Below are positions 48,013 through 57,050 of a stretch of DNA of 64,000 nt, in pieces. The first letter of the stretch is position 1, and every line of letters begins with the position of its first letter. This DNA is from Streptomyces sp. RPA4-2. GTDB lineage: Bacteria > Actinomycetota > Actinomycetes > Streptomycetales > Streptomycetaceae. The notes under the pieces are model-generated. The model ran no database searches. It saw only the letters and a list, made by a program, of their open reading frames with translations, and was not told where the DNA came from. The translations under genes were made by a program, and so were the position numbers. The stretch covers positions 868,001-932,000 of the forward strand of contig NZ_CP050975.2 in the NCBI RefSeq assembly GCF_012273515.2, written 5' to 3'.

Positions 48013-50426
48013 CCGAGGTTCCGGAGCGTGACGGACTCACCCGGCGTAAGCGTGATCTTCCGTGCGGTGCCGCCCGCGACGACCGTGGTGGCACGGCCGC
48101 CGACGCTCTTCACCGTCGCCCGGGTGACCTTGCCGTTCTTCCAGCTGAGGTCGACGACGAAGCCTCCGCGGACACCCACACCGGCCACCGAGCCGGATGC
48201 CGACCAGGCGGCGGGCAGCGCGGGCAGCAGTTCGACGTGGCCGGGGCGCGAGTAGACCAGCATCTCCACGATCGCGGCCGGGGTGCCGAAGTTCGCCTCG
48301 ATCTGGAAGATGCCGCGGCCCTGCTCGACCTCGTAGATGTCGAAGAGGTTCATCGCGCTGCCGTTGCTGCCGTCCGACGACGGCTTGAGGTTGTTGACGA
48401 CGAGCTGGTAGGCCTTCTCCGCGTCCTTGAGCCGCGCCCAGCACAGACTGCGCCAGGCGTTGGCCCAGCCGAAGCTGTTCATACCGCGCGCGGTGAGGAG
48501 AGCCGTCGCGCCGGCGACGATGTCCTTCGGCGTGGAGTCGTCCGGACGGATCCGGTCGCCGGGGAAGAGCCCGATGAGCGGGGAGAGGTGCCGGTGCGTG
48601 GTCTCGCCGAGGTTGTCGGGCGACATCCACTCCTCCAGCCAGCCGGTCTTGGGACTGACCACGGGCAGGTACAGGCGCTTACGGAGACCGTCGACGGCCT
48701 TGCTGTAGGCGGCGTCCCTGGCGAGTACCTCGGTCGCGGTGCGGAAGTTGCCGAAGAGGTTCCACACGAGTTCCTGGGCGTAGGTGATGCCCTTGGCGTC
48801 CAGTGGACCCTGCTCGGGCGACCAGTCGCTGTCCGCGACCAGGACCTCACGCGACGCGCCGGACGCGTCGGTGACGGTCGTGGTGACGAGACGGGCCTCC
48901 CAGAACTCCACGGCGCCCTTGAGGAGCGGGTAGATCTTCTTCAGGTAGGTACGGTCCTGAGTATACTCGTAGTGCTCGAACAGGCTCTGGCAGAGCCAGG
49001 CGTTGCCCGCCGGATGCCACCACCAGCCGCCCCCGCCGTACGGGTTGGTGGAGATCGCCACGGTCCAGCCGGCGATCTTCCCGCTGGAGTTCCGGTAGCG
49101 GTTGGACGGGTCGTTGAACAGCCGCTGGGTGACGTCCGTCCACGAGGACAGCTGCGCGAGGCAGTAGTCCGTGAGGGCGTCGAAGCAGTCGGACAGACCC
49201 GCCCGGTCGGCCATCCAGTAGTTCATCTGGATGTTGATGTCGGTGTGGTAATCGGCCATCCAGTCCGGGTCGTTGCCGTCCAGCCAGGGACCCTGAAGGC
49301 CCATCGGCAGACTGCCCCGCGATCCGGAGATCATCAGGTAGCGGCCGAACTGCAGGTAGGCGGCCTCCAGTTCCGGGTCCGGGACGTCGTCCCGGTGGCG
49401 TGCCTGTATCCGCTCCCAGGTGTCCAGTTCGCGCTGCGCGGCTGACGACGTACCGAGGTTGATGTCCAGCTGTCCGAACACGTTCCGGAAGTCCGCGACA
49501 TGGGTGTGGAGCAGGGTGCTCGCCGAGTGGCCCGCCGCGTTCAGGACCTTGGTCCTGGCGAGACGCTCCGGGGCCAGGGACGGGTCGCGGAACTTCTTCG
49601 CCGCATCGGGCGCGTAGTCGGTGCCGCCGCTGACGACGACCGTGAGGTCCTTGCAGCCGTTGAAGGCGATCGACGTACCGTCGACGCGGACCCGGCCCGT
49701 GCTGCTGTACGCGGTGACGGCGGCGCCGTACTTGAGGCCGTTGGCGAGGGAGGCGCCGAACGACGCGTAGCGTCCGGCGCTGTTGGCGGTGGTGGACTCG
49801 CCATGGGTGCCGGCGAGGGAGACGGTACCGGTGTAGGAGCCGCCGCCCCGCTGGGAGAAGTACAGGACGATGGCGTCGTCGGGGCGGCTGGCGAAGATCT
49901 CCCGCCGGTAGGTCACGCCCGCGACGTCGTACGAGGTGGTGACCAGGCCCTGGGCCAGGTCGAGGGTGCGACGGTAGTTGTCGACGCCGCCCAGGTCGTG
50001 GTCCGGGATGGTCACGTCGAGCCTGGCCAGCAGGGTGAGTGACCCGAAGTCGTCGCGCCCGTAGGGGAACTGGCCGTCGCTCTGCAGCTTGTCGTTGAGA
50101 TGGCCGGTCCACAGCGTGGCGTCGGTGATCATCAGGAGTTCGTCGGCGGGGTCGTTGCTCACGAGCGCCCCGAGACGTCCGTTCCCCACCGGCAGCCCCT
50201 GCTCGATCATCGAGTGGGCGGAGCCGGGAGCCTGCCACCACAGCTGGTTCCGCGCGGCGTCGGCCGGGGACAACAAAGGTGACTCGGTGGGACGCCGGGG
50301 AGCCGCCGACGCGGTGAAGGCGGGCAGCGCTCCGAGAGCGGTGGCCGCGCCGGCAGCGGCGGCGAGGGCGAGGAAGCCCCTGCGACTGGGCGTGTTGTCG
50401 CGTGGTTCGGTGTGCTGGATGTCCAC
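48009..50426 (-). CDS. Secreted GH95 alpha-L-fucosidase/alpha-L-galactosidase
   Basis: An 805-residue exported enzyme with a Tat signal (SRRGFLALAAAAGAATALGA). It has the GH95 N-terminal beta domain (WWQAPGSAHSMIEQGLPVGN, GRLGALVS, ATLWTGHLND) and the helical barrel with DYHTDINIQMNYWMA (Asn catalytic-network region), SPEQGP and the C-terminal NLFDIYEVEQGRGIFQIEAN and FGTPAAIVEML. Inverting cleavage of alpha-1,2-linked L-fucose or L-galactose is expected. The GTG at 50426 has GGAG nine bases upstream and places the twin Arg properly; a longer frame would add a repeat-encoded FPHEP stretch. It follows GH27 in the same operon. Confidence 0.92.
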   Translation of the reverse strand: MDIQHTEPRDNTPSRRGFLALAAAAGAATALGALPAFTASAAPRRPTESPLLSPADAARNQLWWQAPGSAHSMIEQGLPVGNGRLGALVSNDPADELLMITDATLWTGHLNDKLQSDGQFPYGRDDFGSLTLLARLDVTIPDHDLGGVDNYRRTLDLAQGLVTTSYDVAGVTYRREIFASRPDDAIVLYFSQRGGGSYTGTVSLAGTHGESTTANSAGRYASFGASLANGLKYGAAVTAYSSTGRVRVDGTSIAFNGCKDLTVVVSGGTDYAPDAAKKFRDPSLAPERLARTKVLNAAGHSASTLLHTHVADFRNVFGQLDINLGTSSAAQRELDTWERIQARHRDDVPDPELEAAYLQFGRYLMISGSRGSLPMGLQGPWLDGNDPDWMADYHTDINIQMNYWMADRAGLSDCFDALTDYCLAQLSSWTDVTQRLFNDPSNRYRNSSGKIAGWTVAISTNPYGGGGWWWHPAGNAWLCQSLFEHYEYTQDRTYLKKIYPLLKGAVEFWEARLVTTTVTDASGASREVLVADSDWSPEQGPLDAKGITYAQELVWNLFGNFRTATEVLARDAAYSKAVDGLRKRLYLPVVSPKTGWLEEWMSPDNLGETTHRHLSPLIGLFPGDRIRPDDSTPKDIVAGATALLTARGMNSFGWANAWRSLCWARLKDAEKAYQLVVNNLKPSSDGSNGSAMNLFDIYEVEQGRGIFQIEANFGTPAAIVEMLVYSRPGHVELLPALPAAWSASGSVAGVGVRGGFVVDLSWKNGKVTRATVKSVGGRATTVVAGGTARKITLTPGESVTLRNLG

Positions 50427-50448
50427 GGTGGTGCACTCCAAATCCGAG

Positions 50449-50493
50449 AACGGCTCATGCGGGAACGGCTCGTGCGGGAACGGCTCGTGCGGG
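50449..50493. repeat. 15-bp tandem repeat, three copies
   Basis: AACGGCTCRTGCGGG is repeated at 50449, 50464 and 50479 (first copy with A), followed by a degenerate fourth copy. It fills the 5' leader of the GH95 gene between it and the GH27 stop. Its position in the leader could affect mRNA folding; otherwise it may be simple slippage. Confidence 0.85.
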
Positions 50494-50572
50494 AACGACG
50501 GCTGCGGACCGTCGGCGTCGGGCTGGTCCCCGCGGGGCCCGGGGCGTGTCACCGGGCCCCGCGGGAAGCAGG

Positions 50573-52396
50573 TCAGACGGACTGCGGAACGACGATCCTG
50601 TCGATGTCGGGTGCGTACCCGCTGCCGCTGTCGAAGGTGATGGTGTTGGAGCCCGCCTTCAGTGCCAGCTGCACACTGACGGTCTCGGCCGTGCCCCAGT
50701 CACCCGTGGACGGGAACTTCAGACTGGTGCCGTTGCCGCTGTTGGACAGGACGGTCACCGAGCGGGGGTCGCCGCTGACGTAGGCCACCTGGACGGTGTA
50801 GATCCCGTCCTTCTTCACCGTGACGTCGTTGATCCGCACCTTGCCGCCGGTGTACAGGTTGCCGACCTTCTTGCCGCCGGAGCAGGCGTCGCATCCGGCG
50901 ACGGAGGCGTTGCCCGACAGGGTGTTGGCGGTCGCCTCGGCCTCGTAGCTCGTGGTCGTGAGCGCGCCGCCACCGGGCTTGACGGTGAACAGCCGCGAGC
51001 CGTGGGCCGGGAGCGCCTCGGTGATCTTGTTCTTGTGGGTCCCGAGGTCCGCCTTGTTCCACAAGTCGCGCACGGAGGCGTTCCCGCTGAATCCGAAGGA
51101 CGCCCAGTCCGCGGTGACGGAGGCCGGCGAGTCGCCGAGGTTGAACAGGGCGACGGTGTAACTGCCGTCGGGGTTCTTGGTGCCCCAGACCTGCTGGTCG
51201 CCGACCGGGGTGACCGGACGCGCGACGGGCGAGTCGTTCTGGTCGACGGCGATGACCTCCTTGTTGGTCAGCAGGGAGACGCCGTAGCTGTCCAGCTTGG
51301 TGATGTCGTCACCGGTGAACAGCGGCGACTTGTTGATGGCCCACAGGGTCATGTAGCTCTGCCGCTCGGCCTTGGTGAGGCCGTCCATCTCGCCGTTGCC
51401 GACGTCGATGGCGTCCAGGTCGTTCCAACCGCCCGGGGCCGCCTTGCGGCTCCACGCCGGCGCGTCGTCCCACCGGTCGTTGACCGAGTTCTCCCAGGTG
51501 ACCAGGGTGTTGCAGTAGCACTCGACATCGGTGTCGATGCGCCAGCCGTTGGAGTACTGCTTCCAGTCGGCGGCGTGGCCGATGTCGAGCGACCAGGAGA
51601 GTTCGAGGTGGATCGGGCGCCCGGCGGTGGCGATGGCCTTCTGCCAGGCGGCGACGTCGGCGACGTTGTTGTAGTTGTCACCGGACTTGAACGAGCCCGG
51701 ACCGACTCCGTCCAGCTTGAGGAAGTCGTAGCCCCAGTCGGCGAACTGCTGGGCCTGCGAGTCGATGTACTTCTGCGCACACGGGTTGTCGAAGTCCAGC
51801 TTGTAGGCGTTGTCCCAGCCGTTGGTGGTGCGCAGGTCCGAGTAGACGACGTCGGCGGTCGTGCAGCCCGGGGCGTTCCAGACCGGGACCTTGCCGTCGC
51901 CGTAGGCCCCCTTCTCCAGGCCGACCGGCAGGTAGATGCCGGCCTTGAGGCCCTTGGAGTGGATGTGGTCGGCGACCGACTTCATGCCGTGCGGAAAACG
52001 GACGGGGTCGGGGGTCTGCCGGCCGTACTGGTCGAAGCCGGTCTTCCAGCTCTTGTCCATCCACCAGCCGGCGTCGATGTTGACGTGGTCGTAGCCGTAC
52101 TTCTTGAGCTTGGCGGCGAGGGCGTCCGTCTGCTTCAGGACGTTCGCCTCGGTGAGGTAGCTGTAGTCGCCGTCCGGGTTGAGGCCCGGGTACTTCGACG
52201 ACTGCATGCTCCAACTCGACCAGCCCATGTAGGGCTTGGCGGCCACGGCGGGGGCTGCCTTGGCGGGGGCCGGGCCGGCTGCTGCCGGACCGGCGTGCGC
52301 GGCCGGGGCGGTGGTCGCGATGCCCGCGGTGAGCGCGAGGACGACCATGGCTCTCAGAGCGCGGGTGGGCAGGACGGGGTACGAGGATGACCGCAT
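50573..52396 (-). CDS. Secreted GH27 enzyme (alpha-galactosidase or beta-L-arabinopyranosidase) with CBM35-like domain
   Basis: A 607-residue exported enzyme. Signal: RALRAMVVLALTAGIATTAPA. The GH27 barrel starts at PYMGWSSWSMQSSKYPGL, has nucleophile Asp229 in YDFLKLDGVG and the acid in NGWRIDTDVECYCN. A beta domain and a C-terminal CBM35-like module (SYEAEATANTLSGNASVAG, CSGGKKVGNLY) follow. Alpha-galactosidases keep a D-D-x-W pair that holds O4 and O6 of galactose; here the motif is NIDAGWW (D108, A109). Loss of the second Asp fits enzymes that accept L-arabinopyranose, which lacks C6, as described for Streptomyces avermitilis Arap27A. Substrate call remains inference. It follows the importer genes by 39 bases. 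Confidence 0.87.
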   Translation of the reverse strand: MRSSSYPVLPTRALRAMVVLALTAGIATTAPAAHAGPAAAGPAPAKAAPAVAAKPYMGWSSWSMQSSKYPGLNPDGDYSYLTEANVLKQTDALAAKLKKYGYDHVNIDAGWWMDKSWKTGFDQYGRQTPDPVRFPHGMKSVADHIHSKGLKAGIYLPVGLEKGAYGDGKVPVWNAPGCTTADVVYSDLRTTNGWDNAYKLDFDNPCAQKYIDSQAQQFADWGYDFLKLDGVGPGSFKSGDNYNNVADVAAWQKAIATAGRPIHLELSWSLDIGHAADWKQYSNGWRIDTDVECYCNTLVTWENSVNDRWDDAPAWSRKAAPGGWNDLDAIDVGNGEMDGLTKAERQSYMTLWAINKSPLFTGDDITKLDSYGVSLLTNKEVIAVDQNDSPVARPVTPVGDQQVWGTKNPDGSYTVALFNLGDSPASVTADWASFGFSGNASVRDLWNKADLGTHKNKITEALPAHGSRLFTVKPGGGALTTTSYEAEATANTLSGNASVAGCDACSGGKKVGNLYTGGKVRINDVTVKKDGIYTVQVAYVSGDPRSVTVLSNSGNGTSLKFPSTGDWGTAETVSVQLALKAGSNTITFDSGSGYAPDIDRIVVPQSV

Positions 52397-52435
52397 GGGT
52401 CGTGCCTCCTGGGAGTGGGTTCAGGGTGGGGCGGC

Positions 52436-53356
52436 TCAGCCCTTGCCCGAGCCGATGGTGAGTCCGCTGATGAACTGGCGCTGGAGCGCGAAGTACACCA
52501 GCAGCGTGGGGATCGCGGTCATCAGGGCGCCGGCCGCGATGAGGTTGGGATTGGTGAAGTACTGGCCCTGCAGGTTGGCCAGGGCGGAGGTGACGGGGCG
52601 CTTGTCGCCGGTCTCGATCAGCGCGAGCGGCCAGAAGAAGTCGTTGTAGATCCAGATCGATTCGAGGGTCGCCAGGGCCGCGAACGCGGGGCGGCACAGC
52701 GGCAGGACGATCTGGAAGAACTGTCGCCAGACCGGGGCGCCGTCCACGAGCGCCGCCTCGGAGATCTCCTTGGGGATCGTCTTCATGTAGTTGCTGAGGA
52801 CGAAGGTGCAGAAACCCGACTGGTAGGCGATGTGGATGGCGATGATGCCCCACACCGAGTTGTAGAGCAGCAGCGAGTCGCTCATCCACTGCGGCAGCGG
52901 GACCAGGAGGTAGAGGCGGTACAGGGGGGTGATGAGGACCTGCGCCGGGAGCAGGTTGCCCGCGGTGAACAGCATGAGCAGGACGATGTTCCAGCGGAAG
53001 TCGAAGCGGGAGACGAAGAAGGCGACCGCCGCCGAGAACAGCAGCGTGCCCAGGACCGCGGGGACGGTGATGAGGACGGAGTTCCAGAAGAAGTGCGGCA
53101 TCCCGGACTGCTGCCAGGCGTCCGTGAAGTTGCCGAGGCTCAAACTGCGGGGCCAGGACAGGTAGCCGTGCTTCGCGGTGTCCGAGTAGGGCCGCAGCGA
53201 GGTGTACACGGCCCAGAGCAGCGGGACGAGCCAGAGCAGGGCGATGCCGGCGAGCATCACGTGGCGGCCGGTCTGGCGGCGGGGCCCCTTGCCGGTCCTC
53301 GGCGGCTCGTGCCGGGCCGTGGTCCCAGCGCCCGGCCGCGTCATGGTCGTGGTCAC
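52436..53356 (-). CDS. Carbohydrate ABC transporter permease (MalG type)
   Basis: A 306-residue inner membrane protein with six helices and the CUT1 permease EAA motif EISEAALVDGAPVWRQFFQI, followed by VLPLCRPAFAALA. Other typical segments are FDFRWNIVLLMLFTAGNLLP and NSVWGIIAIHIAYQ. The GTG at 53356 overlaps the stop of the other permease (GTGA) and has GGAGG five bases upstream. It pairs with that permease and the lipoprotein to import oligosaccharides. No ATPase gene is nearby; in Streptomyces the shared ATPase MsiK usually serves such importers. Confidence 0.93.
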   Translation of the reverse strand: MTTTMTRPGAGTTARHEPPRTGKGPRRQTGRHVMLAGIALLWLVPLLWAVYTSLRPYSDTAKHGYLSWPRSLSLGNFTDAWQQSGMPHFFWNSVLITVPAVLGTLLFSAAVAFFVSRFDFRWNIVLLMLFTAGNLLPAQVLITPLYRLYLLVPLPQWMSDSLLLYNSVWGIIAIHIAYQSGFCTFVLSNYMKTIPKEISEAALVDGAPVWRQFFQIVLPLCRPAFAALATLESIWIYNDFFWPLALIETGDKRPVTSALANLQGQYFTNPNLIAAGALMTAIPTLLVYFALQRQFISGLTIGSGKG

Positions 53357-54327
53357 TGGTCCTCCTTGCGGAAGGTCTGGACGAGGAAGGTCCCGATGGC
53401 GGCGAGGGAGACCAGGAGCAGGACGACCGCGAGGGCGGAGCCGTAACCGATGTGGCTGGACTCGCCGATGATGTTGTCGGTGATGAGCAGCGAGAGCAGC
53501 TCCATGCCGGGTTTGCTGCCGACGCCGCCGCCGAGGACGTAGACGATGTCGAAGGCCCGCAGGGACTCCATGACCGTGACGACCAGGATGATGATGTTGA
53601 CCGGTTTCATGGCGGGGAACACCACGCGCAGGAAGGTCTGGCGGCCGTTGGCGCCGTCGAGTGCGGCGGCCTCCTTGAGCGCCGGGTCGAAGCCCTTCAG
53701 GCCGGCCAGGTACAGGATCATGATGTAGCCGGTGTGCCGCCAGCCCGAAGCGACGAGGACGGCCCACAGGTTGAGGTCGGCGTTACCGAGCCAGTCGATG
53801 TGGTGACTCGAACCGGCCGCGCTCAGAAGGCCGTTGAGGAGTCCGGTGTCGGGGTTGTAGATGATCTCCCAGATGAAGCCGACGACGGCCAGGGAGAGCA
53901 CCATCGGCAGGAAGATCGCGGTCTGGTAGATCCGGGTGAAACGGATCTTCCGGTCGAGCTGATAGGCGAGGAAGATGCCGAACGGTGTGGGCAGCAGGGC
54001 CGTGAACAGCAGCCAGATCACGTTGTGCCGCACCGCGGGCCAGAACGGCGGGTAGTTGGTGAAGATCTGCTGGTAGTTGTCCAGGCCGATCCAGTGGATG
54101 TCGGCCAGGTCGATGCCGTCCCAGGTGGTGAAGGACAGCCCCAGGGAGGCCAGCGCGGGCAGCCAGACGAAGAAGAGCAGGGCGGCGAGCGGGATGCCGA
54201 TGGCGACGGTCAGGAAGATCCGGTCGCCGGGGCCGAGACGGCGGGGACGCGTGGGGGGACGCGTACGGGGACGGTGCGGCACGTCGGGGGTGACGGGTGC
54301 GGCGGGCGTGACAGGGGTGGAGGACAC
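53353..54327 (-). CDS. Carbohydrate ABC transporter permease (MalF type)
   Basis: A 324-residue membrane protein with a Pro/Arg-rich cytosolic N-terminus and six helices (IFLTVAIGIPLAALLFFVWL first). The EAA motif is ALKEAAALDGANGRQTFLRV, followed by VFPAMKPVNIIILVV. WDGIDLADIHWIGLDNYQQI after helix 1 is typical of MalF/UgpA proteins. The GTG at 54327 was chosen; AAAGG lies 11 bases upstream. It lies 26 bases after the binding-protein stop and overlaps the second permease by four bases, so the importer genes form one transcript. Confidence 0.92.
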   Translation of the reverse strand: MSSTPVTPAAPVTPDVPHRPRTRPPTRPRRLGPGDRIFLTVAIGIPLAALLFFVWLPALASLGLSFTTWDGIDLADIHWIGLDNYQQIFTNYPPFWPAVRHNVIWLLFTALLPTPFGIFLAYQLDRKIRFTRIYQTAIFLPMVLSLAVVGFIWEIIYNPDTGLLNGLLSAAGSSHHIDWLGNADLNLWAVLVASGWRHTGYIMILYLAGLKGFDPALKEAAALDGANGRQTFLRVVFPAMKPVNIIILVVTVMESLRAFDIVYVLGGGVGSKPGMELLSLLITDNIIGESSHIGYGSALAVVLLLVSLAAIGTFLVQTFRKEDQ

Positions 54328-54353
54328 GGTGCGGGAGACCTTTCCGGTCCTGG

Positions 54354-55667
54354 TCAGGCCGTGAAGAATCGCGAGCGCTGCGATTCGATCTTCTTCAGCG
54401 TTCCCGTGCCGTCGTCGGGGTGGCCGAGCCACTGGGTCAGTCCGGGGAGCACGACGGTGGAGATGAAACCGGGATCGCTGTCACGGTCCGCGAACTGGCT
54501 GATGTGCTTGGCGGAGGCGATGAGCTCCGCGGACTTCTTCTGCAGCGCGTTGTAAGAGCCGGTGTTCGCCTGCTCGTTGACGGCGAGGTTGCTCGGGTCG
54601 ACCCCCATGTACAGCTCCTCGGCGTGGGCACCCCCGAGGAACTCCAGGAACTTCTTGGCCCCGTCCGCGTTCTTGGGCCTGCGGCTGAGCATGAAGCCGT
54701 CGGTGGGGGCCTCGACGGCGTCCTGGCCGTGGGCGGAGTCGATCTCGGGGAAGGGGAAGAAGTCGATGTCGGCCCGGATCGCCTCGTCGGTGATCTGCTG
54801 GCCGAGGAAGAGACCGATGACGGCCATGCCCGACTTCTTGTCGAGCAGCGACTGCGCGGCGTCCTGCCAGGACCGGCCGCCCGCGCCCTGCTGGTAGTAG
54901 GGCGTGAGTTCGCGCCAGTGGTCGAGGGTGGCGACGGCGCGCGGGTCGGTCCAGGAGACCTTGCCGCGCATCAGCGACATGTGGAAGTCGTAGCCGTTGG
55001 TGCGCAGGTTGAGGTAGTCGAAGGCGCCGAGGATGCTCCAGCTGTCGCCGCCGCCGTATCCGGAGGCGATCGGGGACAGGCCGTCCCGCTTCATGCGCTT
55101 GGCGAGAGCGACGAACTCGCTCCACTTCTGCGGGACTTGGTAGCCGCGTTCCTTGAAGAGGCTCTTTCGGTAGAAGACGGCCCACGGGTAGTTGTACAGC
55201 GGAACGAAGTAGAACTTTCCGTCCTCGCCGCGGGAGAGCTGCTTGGTGGCGTCGCTGAAGCCGGCGCCTATCTTGTCCCACACGTCGTCGAGCGGCGTGC
55301 AGAGCTTCTTCTTGGCGAAGTACTGCATGCGGTATCCGGCGAACCAGGTGAAGACGTCGTCCGGGGTGCCCTGCAGATAGGTGGAGATGCTCTTCTGGAA
55401 GGTGTCGTGGTCGACGGTGTTCGTCTTCACCGTGAGACCGCTGTCCTTGCCGAACGCCTTGGTCAGGCCGGCGTAGGCGGATTTGGGGGTGGCGTCGGCG
55501 CCGTTGGAGCCGAAGGTGACCGTCTTCGGGTCGGCCCCCGCTCCCCCGCCGCACGCGGTCAGTACGGGCGCGGCCAGTGCGGCGGCGCCGAGTCCGAACA
55601 GCCCGCCGACGACTCTGCGCCGGCCGGGGTCACGCGCAGCCAGGGGATTGCGGCTCTGCTGCGTCAT
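54354..55667 (-). CDS. Sugar ABC transporter substrate-binding lipoprotein
   Basis: A 437-residue exported binding protein of the CUT1 extracellular type. Signal and lipobox: VVGGLFGLGAAALAAPVLTAC, with lipidated Cys in LTACGGG. Mature motifs include DVFTWFAGYRMQYFAKKK, FYFVPLYNYPWAVFYRKSLF, DSWSILGAFDYLNLR and MAVIGLFLGQQITDEA. The ATG has GAGGAG three bases upstream of its spacer. It captures an oligosaccharide for the two permeases encoded downstream; the operon continues with GH27, GH95 and an esterase, so the ligand is probably a galactoside-, arabinoside- or fucoside-containing fragment. Confidence 0.94.
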   Translation of the reverse strand: MTQQSRNPLAARDPGRRRVVGGLFGLGAAALAAPVLTACGGGAGADPKTVTFGSNGADATPKSAYAGLTKAFGKDSGLTVKTNTVDHDTFQKSISTYLQGTPDDVFTWFAGYRMQYFAKKKLCTPLDDVWDKIGAGFSDATKQLSRGEDGKFYFVPLYNYPWAVFYRKSLFKERGYQVPQKWSEFVALAKRMKRDGLSPIASGYGGGDSWSILGAFDYLNLRTNGYDFHMSLMRGKVSWTDPRAVATLDHWRELTPYYQQGAGGRSWQDAAQSLLDKKSGMAVIGLFLGQQITDEAIRADIDFFPFPEIDSAHGQDAVEAPTDGFMLSRRPKNADGAKKFLEFLGGAHAEELYMGVDPSNLAVNEQANTGSYNALQKKSAELIASAKHISQFADRDSDPGFISTVVLPGLTQWLGHPDDGTGTLKKIESQRSRFFTA

Positions 55668-55741
55668 CGTCGCTCCTCATGCGTGTCAGTACGTGGTGAT
55701 CTTCGGTGCGTGTCTGCTGTCGTACGGTCGGGACCTGGTAC

Positions 55742-55792
55742 GAGTCGGTGGTCGATGCGAGTCCGTGGTCGATGCGGGTGCGTGGCTGATGC
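55742..55792. repeat. 17-bp imperfect tandem repeat, three copies, before the importer operon
   Basis: Three 17-base units, GAGTCGGTGGTCGATGC, GAGTCCGTGGTCGATGC and GGGTGCGTGGCTGATGC, lie head to tail between the ROK gene and the binding-protein gene. The unit length is near one and a half helical turns. They may be regulator sites or slippage products. Confidence 0.8.
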
Positions 55793-55836
55793 GGGGACGG
55801 CACGTGCGCGGGTGGTCCTCGGTGCGCGCTCCGTCC

Positions 55837-57015
55837 TCAGTGCGCTTCCGATGTGATGAAGGACTGGATCGCGGTGGCCGCGGCCCCGCGCGCCCACTCC
55901 TCGAAGGGCAGCGGGCGGGTCTGTACGTCGCACATCGCGGCCGACCCGAAGGCGGCCGCGCCGAACGCGTCGCGGATCTGTTCGGCGAACAGGTCGTAGG
56001 CGGCGAGCCCTTCGCCGGAGATGATCACCCGCTCGGGGCCGAGGAGGTTGGCCACGGTGGCGATGCCCCGGCCGATCGCCTCGCCCGCGCGGGCGTACAC
56101 CTCGCGCGCTCCGGGGTCGCCGTCGTGGGCCAGGTCCAGCGCCGCTGCGGCGTCGGCCACCCGTACACCCGTCACCTCCCGGACCTGGGCGACGATCGCC
56201 GAGTCCGAGGCGATCGCCTCGACGCAGCCGCGGTTGCCGCAGTGGCAGAGCGGACCGGCCGGGTCGATGGCGACATGCCCGATCTCACCGGCCACGCCGT
56301 GGGCTCCCGCGACCACCTGGCCGTGCACGACCAGACCGCAGCCGATGCCCGCGCCGACCGTCACCAGGGCGAAGTCGGACAGCCCCACTCCGGCGCCGAA
56401 CCACTGCTCGGCCACGGTCAGGGCCCGTACGTCGTTGTCCACGGTGACCGGAAGTCCGGTGGTCATCCCGGCCAGTTCGGCGAGCGGCACGTCGCGCCAT
56501 TCCAGGAACGGCGAGTAGCGCACCACTCCGGCCGAGCGGTCCACGTCGCCGGAGACGGCGATGCCGATGCCCTGGACCCGGACCCCGAAGCCGTCCGCCT
56601 CCGTCAGCAACTCCTGGACGAGCGCCGCGGTCGAGGCCAGCACCGACCTGGGCGCCCGGGACGTGAGCGACACGTGCCGGGCGACCCTGATGCGGCAGCA
56701 CAGGTCCGTGAGAACGGCGATGAGTTCGTCGCCCGTCATCTTGATCCCGATGAACAGGGCCCTGCCTCCGTCGACCCGCACCGGGTTGGCGGGCCGCCCG
56801 AGAGCGGGCTGCCGCCCGTCCTCGGCGACGTCCTCCAGGAGGTAGCCCGCCTCGATGAGGGGACGGACCGCCTTGGTGACCGCCGCGGCCGACAGCCGGG
56901 TCCGCCCCGCTATCTCCGACCGCGTGAGCGGACCGTGGGACAGCACGGTGGTGAAGATCTGGGAAGCGGCCGGCGTATGGGCCGGGAACGCCTCGGGGGG
57001 AGAGGTCGAGCGCAT
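55837..57015 (-). CDS. ROK-family transcriptional repressor
   Basis: A 392-residue regulator. An N-terminal winged helix (LTRSEIAGRTRLSAAAVTKA, then VRPLIEAGYLLE) is joined to a ROK sugar-kinase-like domain with IGIKMTGDELIAVLTDL, VTVGAGIGCGLVVHGQ and GAHGVAGEIGHVAID. The zinc-binding CHCGNRGCVEAIAS is intact. It lies immediately upstream of the importer operon on the same strand and divergent from the GH36 gene, so it probably represses both until a sugar binds. A strong promoter overlaps its start with no leader. Confidence 0.93.
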   Translation of the reverse strand: MRSTSPPEAFPAHTPAASQIFTTVLSHGPLTRSEIAGRTRLSAAAVTKAVRPLIEAGYLLEDVAEDGRQPALGRPANPVRVDGGRALFIGIKMTGDELIAVLTDLCCRIRVARHVSLTSRAPRSVLASTAALVQELLTEADGFGVRVQGIGIAVSGDVDRSAGVVRYSPFLEWRDVPLAELAGMTTGLPVTVDNDVRALTVAEQWFGAGVGLSDFALVTVGAGIGCGLVVHGQVVAGAHGVAGEIGHVAIDPAGPLCHCGNRGCVEAIASDSAIVAQVREVTGVRVADAAAALDLAHDGDPGAREVYARAGEAIGRGIATVANLLGPERVIISGEGLAAYDLFAEQIRDAFGAAAFGSAAMCDVQTRPLPFEEWARGAAATAIQSFITSEAH

Positions 57016-57021
57016 GGCCGG

Positions 57022-57050
57022 AACCTAGGGTCATTATTTTCTGCTGTCAA
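57022..57050 (-). promoter_or_regulatory. Strong promoter of the ROK gene, apparently leaderless
   Basis: On the minus strand a perfect TTGACA (57050-57045) and TAGGTT (57027-57022) are separated by exactly 17 bases. The -10 ends six bases before the ATG, so transcription should begin at or within a base or two of the start codon. No ribosome binding site is present. The surrounding CATTATTTTCTGCTGTCAA is the most AT-rich patch in the area. Confidence 0.7.

Noticed and set aside
52436..55667. An incomplete ABC transporter lacking its ATPase
   Set aside because: Not a defect: Streptomyces sugar importers of this type normally share the ATPase MsiK encoded elsewhere.
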